From NCBI GenBank assembly GCA_947629455.1, contig CANRDT010000002.1:62001-126000 (forward strand): a stretch of DNA of 64,000 nucleotides, written 5' to 3'. Every line of letters begins with the position of its first letter. The first letter of the stretch is position 1. The position numbers and the translations under genes are program-made. Shown here piece after piece: positions 1-10,289 of the stretch. The notes beneath the pieces were generated by a model. The model searched no databases, had not been told where the DNA came from, and saw only the letters and a list, made by a program, of their open reading frames with translations. The DNA comes from an uncultured Ruminococcus sp. GTDB taxonomy: Bacteria; Bacillota; Clostridia; Oscillospirales; Ruminococcaceae.

Positions 1-732
1 TGCGCCGTAACCCGGAACAAGGAAGAGAGTATGCGGCAGTGCGGCTCTCATTTCGGCAAGCTGTTCGGGGTAAGTCGCTCCCACGACCGCGCCCACAGCC
101 GAATAGCCGTACTTGCCCATAACGGACGAGCCCCATTTTTCGCACATATCGCCCATTACCGCATAGACCGCTTTACCGTCGATCTTTCTGTCCTGCAATT
201 CACCGCTCGACTTGTTTGAAGTCTTGGCAAGTACAAAGATACCTTTATCAAAAGCCTCGCACTGTTTAAGCAGTGGGTCGATACCGTCCGTTCCGAGATA
301 TCCGTTTACCGTCAGAGCGTCCGCGCCGAAAGCCTCGGCTTTTTCGCCGTCAATATCGGTAACGCCGAGATGAGCCGCTGCATACGCCTCCATAGTCGCG
401 CCTATATCGTTGCGTTTACCGTCGGTAATTACGAACATTCCTTTTTCTTTAGCGTATTGGATCGTCTTGTAAAGAGTTTTTACTCCCTCAAAACCGTACA
501 TTTCGTAATATGCCGCCTGCGGCTTTATTGCCGGGCAGATGTCGTGTATTTCGTCGATGATACCCTTGTTAAATTCCAGGATCGCCTTGGCAGCGGCTTT
601 AAAGGTCTTGCCGTATTTCTTGTATTTCTTTTCCCTGATATACATTGGCACATATTCAAGCTTGGGGTCAAGTCCCACTACCGAGGGATTCTGCGTTTTT
701 ACGATGTTTTCGATCAGTCGGTCAAATGACAT
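1..732 (-). CDS. pyrF: Orotidine 5'-phosphate decarboxylase (type 2), partial at window edge
   Basis: Reverse strand reads MSFDRLIENIVKTQNPSVVGLDPKLEYVP...FVITDGKRNDIG...; OMP decarboxylase DxKxxD-type motif; next to pyrC; no stop before the window edge. Confidence 0.9.
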   Translation of the reverse strand, partial: MSFDRLIENIVKTQNPSVVGLDPKLEYVPMYIREKKYKKYGKTFKAAAKAILEFNKGIIDEIHDICPAIKPQAAYYEMYGFEGVKTLYKTIQYAKEKGMFVITDGKRNDIGATMEAYAAAHLGVTDIDGEKAEAFGADALTVNGYLGTDGIDPLLKQCEAFDKGIFVLAKTSNKSSGELQDRKIDGKAVYAVMGDMCEKWGSSVMGKYGYSAVGAVVGATYPEQLAEMRAALPHTLFLVPGYGA

Positions 733-777
733 AAATTTTCCTCCGTTATTCCTCCGTTGTTGGTATAGATAAAACCT

Positions 778-2058
778 CTATTGTGCGCGGCTTGCGTCCT
801 CATAGACGATCTGTCCGCCGCAGACGGTATAAACGTTTCTGCCCGTAAAGGTCTCACCCTTGAAAACGGTATTTTTTGATTTAGAATGAAGCTCCTCGGG
901 AACGACCGTCCATTTCTTTTCCGCGTCAAAAATACAAAGCTCGCAGGGCGAACCCTCCTGTATCTTTACAGGCTCGAGCGACAGTATCTTTCTGGGATTT
1001 ACGGACATAAGCAATGCGATCTTTTCAAGACTGCACTTTCCTGTATGATAAAGCTTTGTAAGAGTTGCGGCAAGCGAAGTTTCAAGTCCCACAACTCCGT
1101 TCGGCGCGGTGAGAAAATCCGCTTTTTCCTCCGCAGTGTGAGGAGCGTGGTCGGTAATGATACAGTCTATCGTTCCGTCAAGCAGGGCTGATTCCACCGC
1201 GGCTCTGTCCTCTTCCGTCCTGAGCGGCGGAGACATTCTGTAACAGGCATCGCGCGAATAAAGCTTATCCTCGGTATATGTGAAATAATGCGGAGCGGTC
1301 TCGCAGGTGACTTTAACGCCGTCGCGCTTTGCCGCTCTGATGATATTCACCGAACCTTTTGTGGAAACGTGGCAGATGTGTACCCCTGCACCGCAGGAGG
1401 CAGCCAGAGCGATCTCTCTCGCGGTGATATAATCCTCGCTCGCCCTGTCCATACCGCGTACTCCAAGCTCACGGGATACCTTGCCCTTGTTGATTATTCC
1501 GCCGTTTATTATTCCAAGATCTTCACAGTGAGAAAGTATCTTCATACCGTTTTGCACGGAAAGCTCCAACGCGCGGCGCATAAGCTCGGCTTTTTCGACA
1601 GGTCTGCCGTCGTCCGTCAGAGCGAATACTCCCGCCTTTTTCAAAGCGTCGTGATCGCTCAGCTCTTCGCTTTTCATTCCCTTGGTGATACAGGCGGCAG
1701 TGTAGATATTTATCCCCGTCTTTGCGCCTTTATCGAGAATGTATCTCACCGTTTCGGGATCGTCGCAGGCAGGTCTTGTGTTGGGCATAAGCAGAACGCC
1801 GGTGAATCCGCCTGCTTTCGCCGCGGCAGCGCCGGTAAAAATATCCTCCTTATGCATAAGTCCCGGATCACGGAAGTGGACGTGCATATCAAAAAGCCCG
1901 GGAAAAGCCGTAAACCCCCGACAGTCTACAACTCTGTCAGCACTGCCGCCGAAACTTCCTATCTTTTCAATGATACCGCCGCGGACAAAAATGTCTGTAA
2001 TTTCATTAAGTCCGCACTGCGGATCGACAGCGCGGACATTTTTGAAAAGTAAAGTCAT
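778..2058 (-). CDS. pyrC: Dihydroorotase
   Basis: FDMHVHFRDPG metal-binding motif, ITDHAPHT; adjacent to pyrF. Confidence 0.95.
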   Translation of the reverse strand: MTLLFKNVRAVDPQCGLNEITDIFVRGGIIEKIGSFGGSADRVVDCRGFTAFPGLFDMHVHFRDPGLMHKEDIFTGAAAAKAGGFTGVLLMPNTRPACDDPETVRYILDKGAKTGINIYTAACITKGMKSEELSDHDALKKAGVFALTDDGRPVEKAELMRRALELSVQNGMKILSHCEDLGIINGGIINKGKVSRELGVRGMDRASEDYITAREIALAASCGAGVHICHVSTKGSVNIIRAAKRDGVKVTCETAPHYFTYTEDKLYSRDACYRMSPPLRTEEDRAAVESALLDGTIDCIITDHAPHTAEEKADFLTAPNGVVGLETSLAATLTKLYHTGKCSLEKIALLMSVNPRKILSLEPVKIQEGSPCELCIFDAEKKWTVVPEELHSKSKNTVFKGETFTGRNVYTVCGGQIVYEDASRAQ

Positions 2059-2061
2059 ATG

Positions 2062-2577
2062 TTACTTGAAGTCCTCAAAGCTCTTGCCGTTTGAATACGG
2101 ATCGGGCAGCTTTTCGGGCATTTCACAATCGTAGATATAGTCGGTGTTGGCGATAAGGAAAGTCGCCGTTTCGGGATCGGTGCTGTCCTTGTCTTCATCG
2201 GCGGGATCGTAAAGATCGGTATACGAGATCTTTGCAAAGAACTTCATCTTTACAGCCTTCTCAAAGTCGGAATTGTAATGTCCCGGCAGGAGGAAGAGCT
2301 TGATCTCCTTGGAATCTTCGTCTACCTTGAAATAACCGTCTGCGATAACGGACTTATCCTTGGTATTTGCAAGCTGGAACTGTCCATCCGATCTGAACTG
2401 AAGCTTGATATTCTCATCATCGTCATACCATACACCGTTGATAAGCTTACGCGAATCGCCGTCACGGGCAGGCTGGCTGAGCATATAGCTGCCCACAACT
2501 ATTCCGCAGACTACCAGTGCTATAAAGATCAGCACCAGAATAAACTGAATGATCTTCTTTACCATAATTAAATACAC
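2062..2577 (-). CDS. Hypothetical protein with N-terminal TM segment
   Basis: 171-aa ORF, N-terminal hydrophobic helix, GVWYDDDENIKLQFRSDGQFQL extracytoplasmic domain. Confidence 0.7.
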   Translation of the reverse strand: MYLIMVKKIIQFILVLIFIALVVCGIVVGSYMLSQPARDGDSRKLINGVWYDDDENIKLQFRSDGQFQLANTKDKSVIADGYFKVDEDSKEIKLFLLPGHYNSDFEKAVKMKFFAKISYTDLYDPADEDKDSTDPETATFLIANTDYIYDCEMPEKLPDPYSNGKSFEDFK

Positions 2578-2655
2578 CCTTTCATAATTTTACACGGCAA
2601 AAGCCGATGTTTTTCATAACTGCCGCGCGAACGCCGCTGCCGACGATTACCGCGC

Positions 2656-4332
2656 TTACTTCTTGATCTGAAGAACGGCTCCCCTGTTGCCTGATGTCAC
2701 CAGAGCCGCATATCTTGCAAGATAACCCGTTGTTATCTTCGGCTCTCTCGGCTGCCATTTCGCCTTTCTTTCAGCCATAACTTCGTCCGATACTTTCAGA
2801 GTGATCGTGTTCGCCGGAATGTCGATGGAGATGATGTCCCCCTCCTCGACCAGAGCGATAGGACCGCCCACGGCAGCCTCGGGCGAAACGTGACCGATAG
2901 CCGCGCCCCTTGTCGCGCCGCTGAAACGTCCGTCGGTAATGAGCGCTACCGACGAGCCGAGTCCCATTCCCGAGATCGCCGAGGTGGGATTGAGCATTTC
3001 TCTCATTCCCGGACCGCCCTTGGGGCCTTCATAGCGGATGACCACAACGTCGCCGTGATCTATCTTTCCGCCCCTTATAGCCGTGATAGCGTCCTCTTCG
3101 CAGTCGAATACTCTTGCAGGGCCTTCATGCACAAGCATTTCGGGAGCGACTGCGGAACGTTTCACCACGCAGGTATCGGGAGCAAGATTACCCCTCAGCA
3201 CCGCGATGCCGCCCGTCTGTGAGTAAGGATCGTCGATAGGACGGATAAGCTCGGGATTTCTGTTTACGCAGCCCTCGATATTTTCCGCGACCGTCTTTCC
3301 CGTACAGGTGATAAGATCGGTATTGAGCAGACCTTTCTTGTTAAGCTCGTTCATAACGGCATAAACGCCGCCCGCCTCGTTGAGATCCTCCATATATGTA
3401 TTTCCGGCAGGAGCAAGATGACAAAGATTAGGCGTGCGCGAGGAGATCTCGTTTGCGATGTCAAGATCGAGATCGATACCGCATTCGTGAGCGATAGCCG
3501 GCAGGTGCAGCATGGAATTTGTCGAACAGCCGAGCGCCATATCCACCGTAAGCGCGTTCATAAACGCCTTTTCGGTCATAATATCCCTTGGTCTTATATT
3601 CTTTCTGTAAAGCTCCATGACCTGCATACCTGCGTGCTTTGCAAGCTTTATTCTCTCGGAATACACCGCAGGGATCGTTCCGTTTCCTTTAAGCCCCATA
3701 CCGAGGGCTTCGGTCAGGCAGTTCATGGAATTTGCAGTATACATTCCCGAGCATGATCCGCAGGTGGGGCAAGCCTTGTTCTCAAATTCCTCAACGTCCT
3801 CCAGAGAACAGTTTCCTGCGGAATAAGTTCCCACCGCCTCGAACATACTTGAAAGAGATGTCTTTCTCCCCTTGACATGACCTGCCAGCATAGGGCCGCC
3901 CGAAACGAAAATGGTCGGAACATTCACCCTTGCCGCCGCCATAAGCAGACCCGGCACGTTCTTGTCGCAGTTGGGAACCATAACCAGCGCGTCAAAGTGA
4001 TGAGCTATAGCCATACATTCGGTGGAATCGGCTATAAGATCGCGCGTGACAAGAGAATATTTCATTCCCACATGACCCATAGCTATTCCGTCGCAGACTG
4101 CGATAGCCGGAAACACTACGGGATTTCCTCCTGCCATAGCGACTCCCATTTTTACAGCCTCGACGATCTTGTCGATGTTCATATGACCCGGCACGATCTC
4201 GTTATAGGACGAAACGATACCTACCAAAGGCTTATTCATTTCCTCCTTTGTCATACCCAGAGCGTTGAAAAGCGATCTCTGGGGAGCCATATCGACTCCG
4301 TCGCAGAAATAATTACATTCTGACATTTTCAA
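2656..4332 (-). CDS. ilvD: Dihydroxy-acid dehydratase
   Basis: 558 aa; [41 protein letters not shown] motifs. Confidence 0.97.
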   Translation of the reverse strand: MKMSECNYFCDGVDMAPQRSLFNALGMTKEEMNKPLVGIVSSYNEIVPGHMNIDKIVEAVKMGVAMAGGNPVVFPAIAVCDGIAMGHVGMKYSLVTRDLIADSTECMAIAHHFDALVMVPNCDKNVPGLLMAAARVNVPTIFVSGGPMLAGHVKGRKTSLSSMFEAVGTYSAGNCSLEDVEEFENKACPTCGSCSGMYTANSMNCLTEALGMGLKGNGTIPAVYSERIKLAKHAGMQVMELYRKNIRPRDIMTEKAFMNALTVDMALGCSTNSMLHLPAIAHECGIDLDLDIANEISSRTPNLCHLAPAGNTYMEDLNEAGGVYAVMNELNKKGLLNTDLITCTGKTVAENIEGCVNRNPELIRPIDDPYSQTGGIAVLRGNLAPDTCVVKRSAVAPEMLVHEGPARVFDCEEDAITAIRGGKIDHGDVVVIRYEGPKGGPGMREMLNPTSAISGMGLGSSVALITDGRFSGATRGAAIGHVSPEAAVGGPIALVEEGDIISIDIPANTITLKVSDEVMAERKAKWQPREPKITTGYLARYAALVTSGNRGAVLQIKK

Positions 4333-4358
4333 TTACCTCTTTCGCATATATTTTAAAT

Positions 4359-5312
4359 TCAGTGGGAAAGTCCCAGAAAAGCCGCGCCTATTATTCCGGC
4401 GTCATTGCCGAGCTGAGCTATCACGATCTCGGTGTTCTTTGCGGAATCGCGCGTATATACTTCTTTTGCCACCAGTTCTTTAAGCGGCAGCAGCAGCGGA
4501 TCGCCCTCGTTGCATACTCCTCCGCCGATACAAAGAATATCAGGCTGGAAAATATTGATAACGTTTGTGATACCGCACGCGAGATACCGAATGTACTTAT
4601 CGACTACGGCTTTAGCGGAGGCGTCGCCCTTTCTCATGGCATTGAACGCCGTTCTTGCCGAGACCTTTCCGTGTTCCTGAGATTCCGCCCACATAAGAGA
4701 ATCCTTGTCTGCCTCCATAGCCTCGTTCGTCATACGCACAAGACCCGTTGCCGAGGAGAACGTTTCAAAGCAGCCTTTTCTTCCGCAGGTACACTGAGGA
4801 CCGTTGGGATCGATCACGGTATGACCGATCTCCGCGCCGGCAAAATTTGAGCCCGAATAGATCTTGCCGTCGATTATTATTCCGCCGCCTACGCCTGTTC
4901 CGAGCGTTATGCAGACCGCATTTTCCGCGCCTTTGGCAGCTCCTGCCACATATTCGCCGTATGCCGCCGCGTTTGCGTCGTTCTCAACGTAGCAAGGCTT
5001 GTCGATGTATGTTTTCATAAGCTTTACGACTTCAAAATCTTTGAATTTCAGATTGTTTGAATATTCGATAACGCCCTTGTCGAAATTCGCGATACCCGGA
5101 GTGCCTATGCCCACACTTTCGATCTGATCGAGCGTCAGAGCCGCTTTATCCACCGCTTCAAGAGCGACTTTTGCCATATCCCTGCATATCTCCTCCGCAG
5201 GGCGCGGAAGATCGGTCTTGCAGGTGGCTTTTGAAATAATAGAGAAATTCTCGTCCACAACGCCTGCCTTGATATTGGTACCGCCAAGGTCGATTCCTAT
5301 GTAATACTTCAT
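4359..5312 (-). CDS. ROK family glucokinase
   Basis: GIDLGGTNIKAGVVD, GTGVGGGIIIDG, CTCGRKGCFETFSS zinc motif. Confidence 0.93.
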   Translation of the reverse strand: MKYYIGIDLGGTNIKAGVVDENFSIISKATCKTDLPRPAEEICRDMAKVALEAVDKAALTLDQIESVGIGTPGIANFDKGVIEYSNNLKFKDFEVVKLMKTYIDKPCYVENDANAAAYGEYVAGAAKGAENAVCITLGTGVGGGIIIDGKIYSGSNFAGAEIGHTVIDPNGPQCTCGRKGCFETFSSATGLVRMTNEAMEADKDSLMWAESQEHGKVSARTAFNAMRKGDASAKAVVDKYIRYLACGITNVINIFQPDILCIGGGVCNEGDPLLLPLKELVAKEVYTRDSAKNTEIVIAQLGNDAGIIGAAFLGLSH

Positions 5313-5340
5313 AATTCTAATCTCCGATCGTTAATGATTT

Positions 5341-6303
5341 TTATACTTCTTCTATTCTCGTAAGCACAAGGCTGCATTTGCCGTCCACAGTAAATTCTCC
5401 CGTACCTGCGTCGATAAAAATGCTGTCGCCCTTTTTGAAATCGACGGTATCATCGCCGCGCACCGCGCCCTCGCCGTCCAGAATGAGCAAGCTCACAAAG
5501 CTTGACTTATCCGCCGCAAGAACAGCCTTGCCGTCCACCTCGAGCGCGTATGTCGTAAAATATTCGCAGGAGGAGAGCAGTTTTTCGGTATAGCCGTCCT
5601 TTGATACCGCAGGCGATTCGGGATATGGCTGCGCAGGCTTTAAAGATGTGACTTCCTTTGCCTTTTCAACGTGAAGTTCTCTCGGCTTGCCGTCCTTGCC
5701 GACTCTGCCGTAGTCGTAGATCCTGTATGTGGTATTGGAATTCTGCTGTATCTCGGCAATAAGTATCCCCTTGCCTATCGCGTGCAGAGTTCCCGATCTG
5801 ATAAAGAACACATCGCCTTTTTTAACGGGTACCGAATTTGTCACCTCGAGCAGTGTATTATCGGCTATGCGGGCGGCAAATTCCTCCTTGGATATTTCTT
5901 TTGTAAATCCGTAGAGCAGCTGCGCTCCCTCGTCGCAGTCAACGACATACCACATTTCCGTCTTGCCGTATTCGCCCTCTACCCTGAGAGCGTATTCGTT
6001 GTCGGGGTGTACCTGCACCGAAAGGTTATCCTTTGCGTCTATAAGCTTGATAAGTATCGGAAAATTCTCAAATTTCCTACAGTTTTCGCCGAGTATATCC
6101 CTGCCCTTTTTCTCGATATACTCCGCAAGGGTAAGTCCTGCATATTCTCCCGTGGAAACCACGCTGCTGCCGTCCTTATGGCAGGAGAGTTCCCAGCTCT
6201 CGGCGATCTTTTCGAGGTCGCACTGTTTACCGAAATCGTCCCTCAGTCTTGTGCCGCCCCATATGTAATCCTTGAACGCCGGAGTAAGTCTGACTATTGA
6301 CAT
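5341..6303 (-). CDS. manA: Mannose-6-phosphate isomerase, class I
   Basis: YIWGGTRLRDDFGK, LIDAKDNLSVQVHPDNEYA, FIRSGTLHAIGKGILIAEIQQNSNTTYRIYDYGR; start chosen at internal MSIVRL. Confidence 0.93.
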   Translation of the reverse strand: MSIVRLTPAFKDYIWGGTRLRDDFGKQCDLEKIAESWELSCHKDGSSVVSTGEYAGLTLAEYIEKKGRDILGENCRKFENFPILIKLIDAKDNLSVQVHPDNEYALRVEGEYGKTEMWYVVDCDEGAQLLYGFTKEISKEEFAARIADNTLLEVTNSVPVKKGDVFFIRSGTLHAIGKGILIAEIQQNSNTTYRIYDYGRVGKDGKPRELHVEKAKEVTSLKPAQPYPESPAVSKDGYTEKLLSSCEYFTTYALEVDGKAVLAADKSSFVSLLILDGEGAVRGDDTVDFKKGDSIFIDAGTGEFTVDGKCSLVLTRIEEV

Positions 6304-6455
6304 AATTATGCCTCCCGATCTGTCGTTTCGTCCTATACGGAAACGGCTGATACGCCCGTCCGTATAAGCAGATATTCTTAGAAATATTATAGCATAACAA
6401 GAGTATTTTGTCAACTGCCGAGAAATGCGGTTTTCAAGTACGTTTTTCTGTACAG

Positions 6456-7418
6456 TCAGCTTTCAGGGACGAGCCTTGAATAGCCGCTTTTTTCGATTAT
6501 CTCCTGTCCCTGATCCGAAAGTATCCAGTCGATAAGCCGTTTTATATTGGGATCGTCGTCACCCTTGCGGTAAACGGCGTAAAACTGACAGGTGAGCGGA
6601 TAACTGCCGTCCGATATGCTTTGCGTATCGGGATAAACGCCGTTCACCGACAGCATTTTCACTCCGCCCTCGCCGATAACGTCCTGAACATAATACCTGA
6701 ACGTATACGCGATACAACTGCCCATAAAAACATCATAATCGGGCAATATCGGCTCTTCGACCATAAATTTCTCCATAACCGACTGACTGCCGCTGCCGTT
6801 TATCCTGCGCACCGCGCCGATCGGCTTGTTCTTTCCGCCAAGCTGTTTCCAGCTGCGGTATTTTCCTGAATATATCCCCCTAAGCTGTTCGTCCGTGAGA
6901 TCATCTATCGGATTGTCCGCATTTACGATAAAAACAAAACCCTCTCTGCCTATCGGAACAAGCTCAAATTCCACGCCTTTATTGGCGGCATATTTCACCT
7001 GTTCTTCGGACGGCGCAGCGCAGATCACTATATCGGCATCGCCGTCCGCAAGAGCCTTGTACGCTCTGAGGGTATTTCTGTACTGCATCGCGCTGTCGGG
7101 AGAAAATTCTCCGTTTTCAAAGCCGACCGAGTCCGACGGATAGCAGGCGTTCACAAATGCCGAATACACGGGAAAAAGCGCAGCCGCGCCATCAATGACG
7201 GGAACATCTCCGTCAAGAGTGAGATCAGCCCTGACTTTTATTATTTCTGAATTTTCGTCAAACGGAAGATACTTCTCCACTTCGATCGAATCGGACTTTA
7301 TCTGAGAATTGTAGGGATTTATACACCGTCTTGTGAAGATAAAATATATCCCCAGATCGACTGCCGCAAAAAACGCGGCGAGCAGTATTATAATAATTAT
7401 CTGTCTGCGCAGTTTCAT
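6456..7418 (-). CDS. PstS-like phosphate/solute-binding protein
   Basis: N-terminal hydrophobic segment; PVIDGAAALFPVYSAFVNACYP, RINGSGSQSVMEKFM; PBP-like family; no pstCAB nearby. Confidence 0.75.
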   Translation of the reverse strand: MKLRRQIIIIILLAAFFAAVDLGIYFIFTRRCINPYNSQIKSDSIEVEKYLPFDENSEIIKVRADLTLDGDVPVIDGAAALFPVYSAFVNACYPSDSVGFENGEFSPDSAMQYRNTLRAYKALADGDADIVICAAPSEEQVKYAANKGVEFELVPIGREGFVFIVNADNPIDDLTDEQLRGIYSGKYRSWKQLGGKNKPIGAVRRINGSGSQSVMEKFMVEEPILPDYDVFMGSCIAYTFRYYVQDVIGEGGVKMLSVNGVYPDTQSISDGSYPLTCQFYAVYRKGDDDPNIKRLIDWILSDQGQEIIEKSGYSRLVPES

Positions 7419-7419
7419 A

Positions 7420-7557
7420 TCAACCTCCGTTTGCGACAAACGCTATCACGGATACGTCTTTGTAAAGCAGTATCGTGTAAACGGTCAGCGCAATGACCGA
7501 CAGCGAACCGATAACGGTAACTGCGATAAGTATTCTGTGAAATGTCTTTTCTTTCAT
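7420..7557 (-). CDS. Small membrane protein (45 aa)
   Basis: MKEKTFHRILIAVTVIGSLSVIALTVYTILLYKD...; directly upstream of PstS-like gene with near-overlapping stop/start. Confidence 0.5.
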   Translation of the reverse strand: MKEKTFHRILIAVTVIGSLSVIALTVYTILLYKDVSVIAFVANGG

Positions 7558-7801
7558 AAAAAAGCTCCTTTGCACAAGTCGGGGGAATAATAAAAATGCC
7601 GACGGCTGTCCTCCCGGACGGGGCATTTCCGCCCGTCCACGGTGCATATCGCTCCGGCTTTATAAATAGGGCGGAGAAAGTTTTTTGTATATTATGTTAT
7701 TTCCTTTGCTTTGCGACAGAGAATATAACAAAAAATTTGCAAAACTGAGCGGAAAATAATTCTCTCATAAAATTGATTTCCTTGCCGACGGCTTGGAAAA
7801 G

Positions 7802-8044
7802 TTACATATGCGTGATCGAAATGCTGAAGAGTATCACAAGCGTGACAAATGCGGACAGCAGCACGCCCATTATGATCGAGGATATGATGAGCCGCGTCCG
7901 CCTTGATTGTTTTTCGGGAGCGTCCTTATCGGTTCTTTTATATTTTACAAGACTTACCGTAAAAAAGCTGACGGACAGCGCAGGAAGTCCGAAAACCGCG
8001 CCGATAATAAGGACAGTGGTAAGTATTTCCAATACATCTTCCAT
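7802..8044 (-). CDS. Small two-TM hypothetical protein
   Basis: MEDVLEILTTVLIIGAVFGLPALSVSFF..., two predicted hydrophobic helices. Confidence 0.55.
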   Translation of the reverse strand: MEDVLEILTTVLIIGAVFGLPALSVSFFTVSLVKYKRTDKDAPEKQSRRTRLIISSIIMGVLLSAFVTLVILFSISITHM

Positions 8045-8067
8045 ATGCTTTACCTCTTTAATACATT

Positions 8068-9384
8068 TCAGACGCGCTGCACAAATCTTATGGAAAAGAT
8101 AAAGAGCAGCATAGCAATTACTCCCCACACCGCGATCGGGATATTCGAGAACATAACCCTGAGCTTGCGCGTAAGTCTGCGGTCGGAATTTCCTCCGTCG
8201 ATATTAAAGGACATACCGCCGTAGAAGATCTGTCTTGTGAAAGTCATCATAGCGATCACGAATATCAGCAGACAGCAGGAATAATCAAGTATCCTGCCCT
8301 GCGTATCGCCGAGCCTTGCCGTGGTGTATGTGATAAAGTATAGTCCGAACCGCGCCGATATTCTCATAACGAGCGCAGTGATTATCGAGCCGCTGCGAAT
8401 GGTAAACAATCCCACAAACATCGACGCGCAGAAAAGGTAGAGCACCTGCGACGGACTGTAAATGCACACGCTACTCATCAGGCTTGTGACAAGTATTGCG
8501 AACAGGTCGCCGAACTGACGGAACGTCTGCAAAAGATAACCGTGGAAAAGCAGCTCCATAAGCAAAGGCGAAATAACTATCTGCACAAGAAAGAACACCA
8601 GCGTCGAGAGCCAGTCCTCCCCCTCGATATAATCATAGTAGGTTGAGTCGATACCGATACGGCTGAAAAGAAATGCTATAACGTAGTTGCCCATTCTGCC
8701 GAGCGCAAGAATGACGAGCATTACGGTAATTCCGCCCGAATAAAAGCCGCGAGGAGTATCTTTATTAACGGGCATAGCTACCTTTGCGGGTATGCCGGAG
8801 ATCAGTCTGAAAAACAGGATAGGCAGCAGATATTTCAATACGCTGAACGCCGCCGCGGTATAGACGATATGTGCCGGAAAGGAAACCACGCCCGTTTCGG
8901 CAAGATCGGTATAAAACAGCCTTGTACCGTCCTGCAAGCCGAAAATATGTCTGTTGACAAGCATTTTTGAAAAATCCACCAGAGCCATTATTATCATGGT
9001 AAAGCCGAGCAGCGAACAGCACCTTGTCAGCGACTGCCGCTCGGCAGGCACGGGACTGTTATCGACAAAGCCCTCTCCGTCAACGTAAGTATGCTCTCTG
9101 GTATCGTGAACGTAGGTATAGCCGTATCTGTTGTCGGGATCTTCACGCCATTTATGCAGCGCACGGTTATATTCCTCGCTCTGATTCTGATATTTATGCT
9201 CTTTTGCGACGTCTATCATATATTCCGAGCCGGTGTTTTCCTTATCGGTATGTCTGATACTGCTGTCGTTTATGTTCACATCGGTGTATTTTTTTATGTT
9301 TTTATATTTTTTACGTCTGCCGCTGTCGGTATGCGCCGATCGGTCAAATCTGTGCAAAACTTCGCCCCCTTGGTATAATATCAT
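8068..9384 (-). CDS. CPBP-family (Abi/CAAX-protease-like) membrane protein with degenerate motifs
   Basis: Multi-TM; VISPLLMELLFHGYLLQTFRQFGDLFAILVTSLMSSV aligns by eye to CPBP motif 1 but lacks EE...R and both motif His. Start uncertain: TTG near 9357 after GGGGG, or ATG at 9219. Confidence 0.65.
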   Translation of the reverse strand: MILYQGGEVLHRFDRSAHTDSGRRKKYKNIKKYTDVNINDSSIRHTDKENTGSEYMIDVAKEHKYQNQSEEYNRALHKWREDPDNRYGYTYVHDTREHTYVDGEGFVDNSPVPAERQSLTRCCSLLGFTMIIMALVDFSKMLVNRHIFGLQDGTRLFYTDLAETGVVSFPAHIVYTAAAFSVLKYLLPILFFRLISGIPAKVAMPVNKDTPRGFYSGGITVMLVILALGRMGNYVIAFLFSRIGIDSTYYDYIEGEDWLSTLVFFLVQIVISPLLMELLFHGYLLQTFRQFGDLFAILVTSLMSSVCIYSPSQVLYLFCASMFVGLFTIRSGSIITALVMRISARFGLYFITYTTARLGDTQGRILDYSCCLLIFVIAMMTFTRQIFYGGMSFNIDGGNSDRRLTRKLRVMFSNIPIAVWGVIAMLLFIFSIRFVQRV

Positions 9385-9499
9385 ATTTTGCCGTTACAAT
9401 ATATTCATTATAATTATATCACAGCAAGCGAGCTATTTCTACAAATCGCGCATCAGTTTTCTTTTTGTTTACATTTGGGAAATATTTTTTAGAGAATAG

Positions 9500-9529
9500 A
9501 AAAACAGGACAGCTTGTTTAACTGCCCTG
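9500..9529 (-). terminator. Rho-independent terminator of D-rich lipoprotein gene
   Basis: Reverse strand CAGGGCAG-ttaaacaag-CTGTCCTG followed by TTTTTCT. Confidence 0.7.
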
Positions 9530-9538
9530 CCATACTTA

Positions 9539-9835
9539 TCATCTGAGTATATCGTCGGTAACGTCCTCCGCCGCGTCAAGACCTCCGTCTATTCCGTCGG
9601 CAATATCGTCGCCCACGTCGTCTGCTTTATCCTTGACATCGCTTTCGGCTCTGTCGGCGTCGTCCTTCATTCTGTCGCTGCTGTCGTCTCTGTCACTGTT
9701 TTCGGCACGCGAATAACTTTCGGGTACTTTTCCGTTGGAATCCGCGCCGCTGCCGCTGTCATCTCTGTCGGAGCAGGACGCCAGCATTAACGTGCAGGCG
9801 GTAAGACTTAACACAGCCGCAAGTATTTTTTTCAT
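9539..9835 (-). CDS. Small Asp-rich lipoprotein
   Basis: MKKILAAVLSLTACTLMLASCSDRDDSG lipobox (LASC), acidic low-complexity repeats. Confidence 0.7.
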   Translation of the reverse strand: MKKILAAVLSLTACTLMLASCSDRDDSGSGADSNGKVPESYSRAENSDRDDSSDRMKDDADRAESDVKDKADDVGDDIADGIDGGLDAAEDVTDDILR

Positions 9836-10098
9836 AATACAAGCTCCTTTCTTGATTCGCCGTGCTTAAAACGTTACAGATCGTTCCTGCGCGGCGGTAT
9901 GAAGGTATTATTCCACGAGCCGCCGCGATTATTCCGATAAATTATTCTCTGCACGCAGGCTTGAAAAATTTTCAAAATAAAAACGACGGTCAATTGCGCC
10001 GCATAGTCTTTCATAAAAACAAACAGACCGCGGAATTCAATTTTATAGGAGTGTTTTTATTCTTATAATTATATTTTGCTCAATCAGGCGAGATTTTT

Positions 10099-10172
10099 GT
10101 TATATTCTCCGCCGCAGGCGGAGAATATAACATTAAATTATTTTTCCTCCGCCATTGGCGGAGGAAAAATAA
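10099..10172. repeat. Composite palindromic intergenic repeat, copy 1 (two perfect hairpins)
   Basis: GTTATATTCTCCGCC-gca-GGCGGAGAATATAAC and TTATTTTTCCTCCGCC-att-GGCGGAGGAAAAATAA; same pair in reverse order at 43972-44045. Confidence 0.9.
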
Positions 10173-10289
10173 CCCAAAAGTCTGCATTGGCAAGTAAAAT
10201 ATATTAAAATGCTTACTTAAAATTTAATAATTGATTTCCGTAGCAAACAGACCGCCAAAAAACGACGGTCTGAATATATATTGCCAATA

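Noticed and set aside
1288-2052. 254-aa plus-strand ORF
   Set aside because: Antisense to pyrC, no recognisable protein motifs
7420-7647. 75-aa version of the small membrane ORF
   Set aside because: The N-terminal 30 residues are unlike a membrane protein start; internal ATG at 7557 with better RBS context preferred
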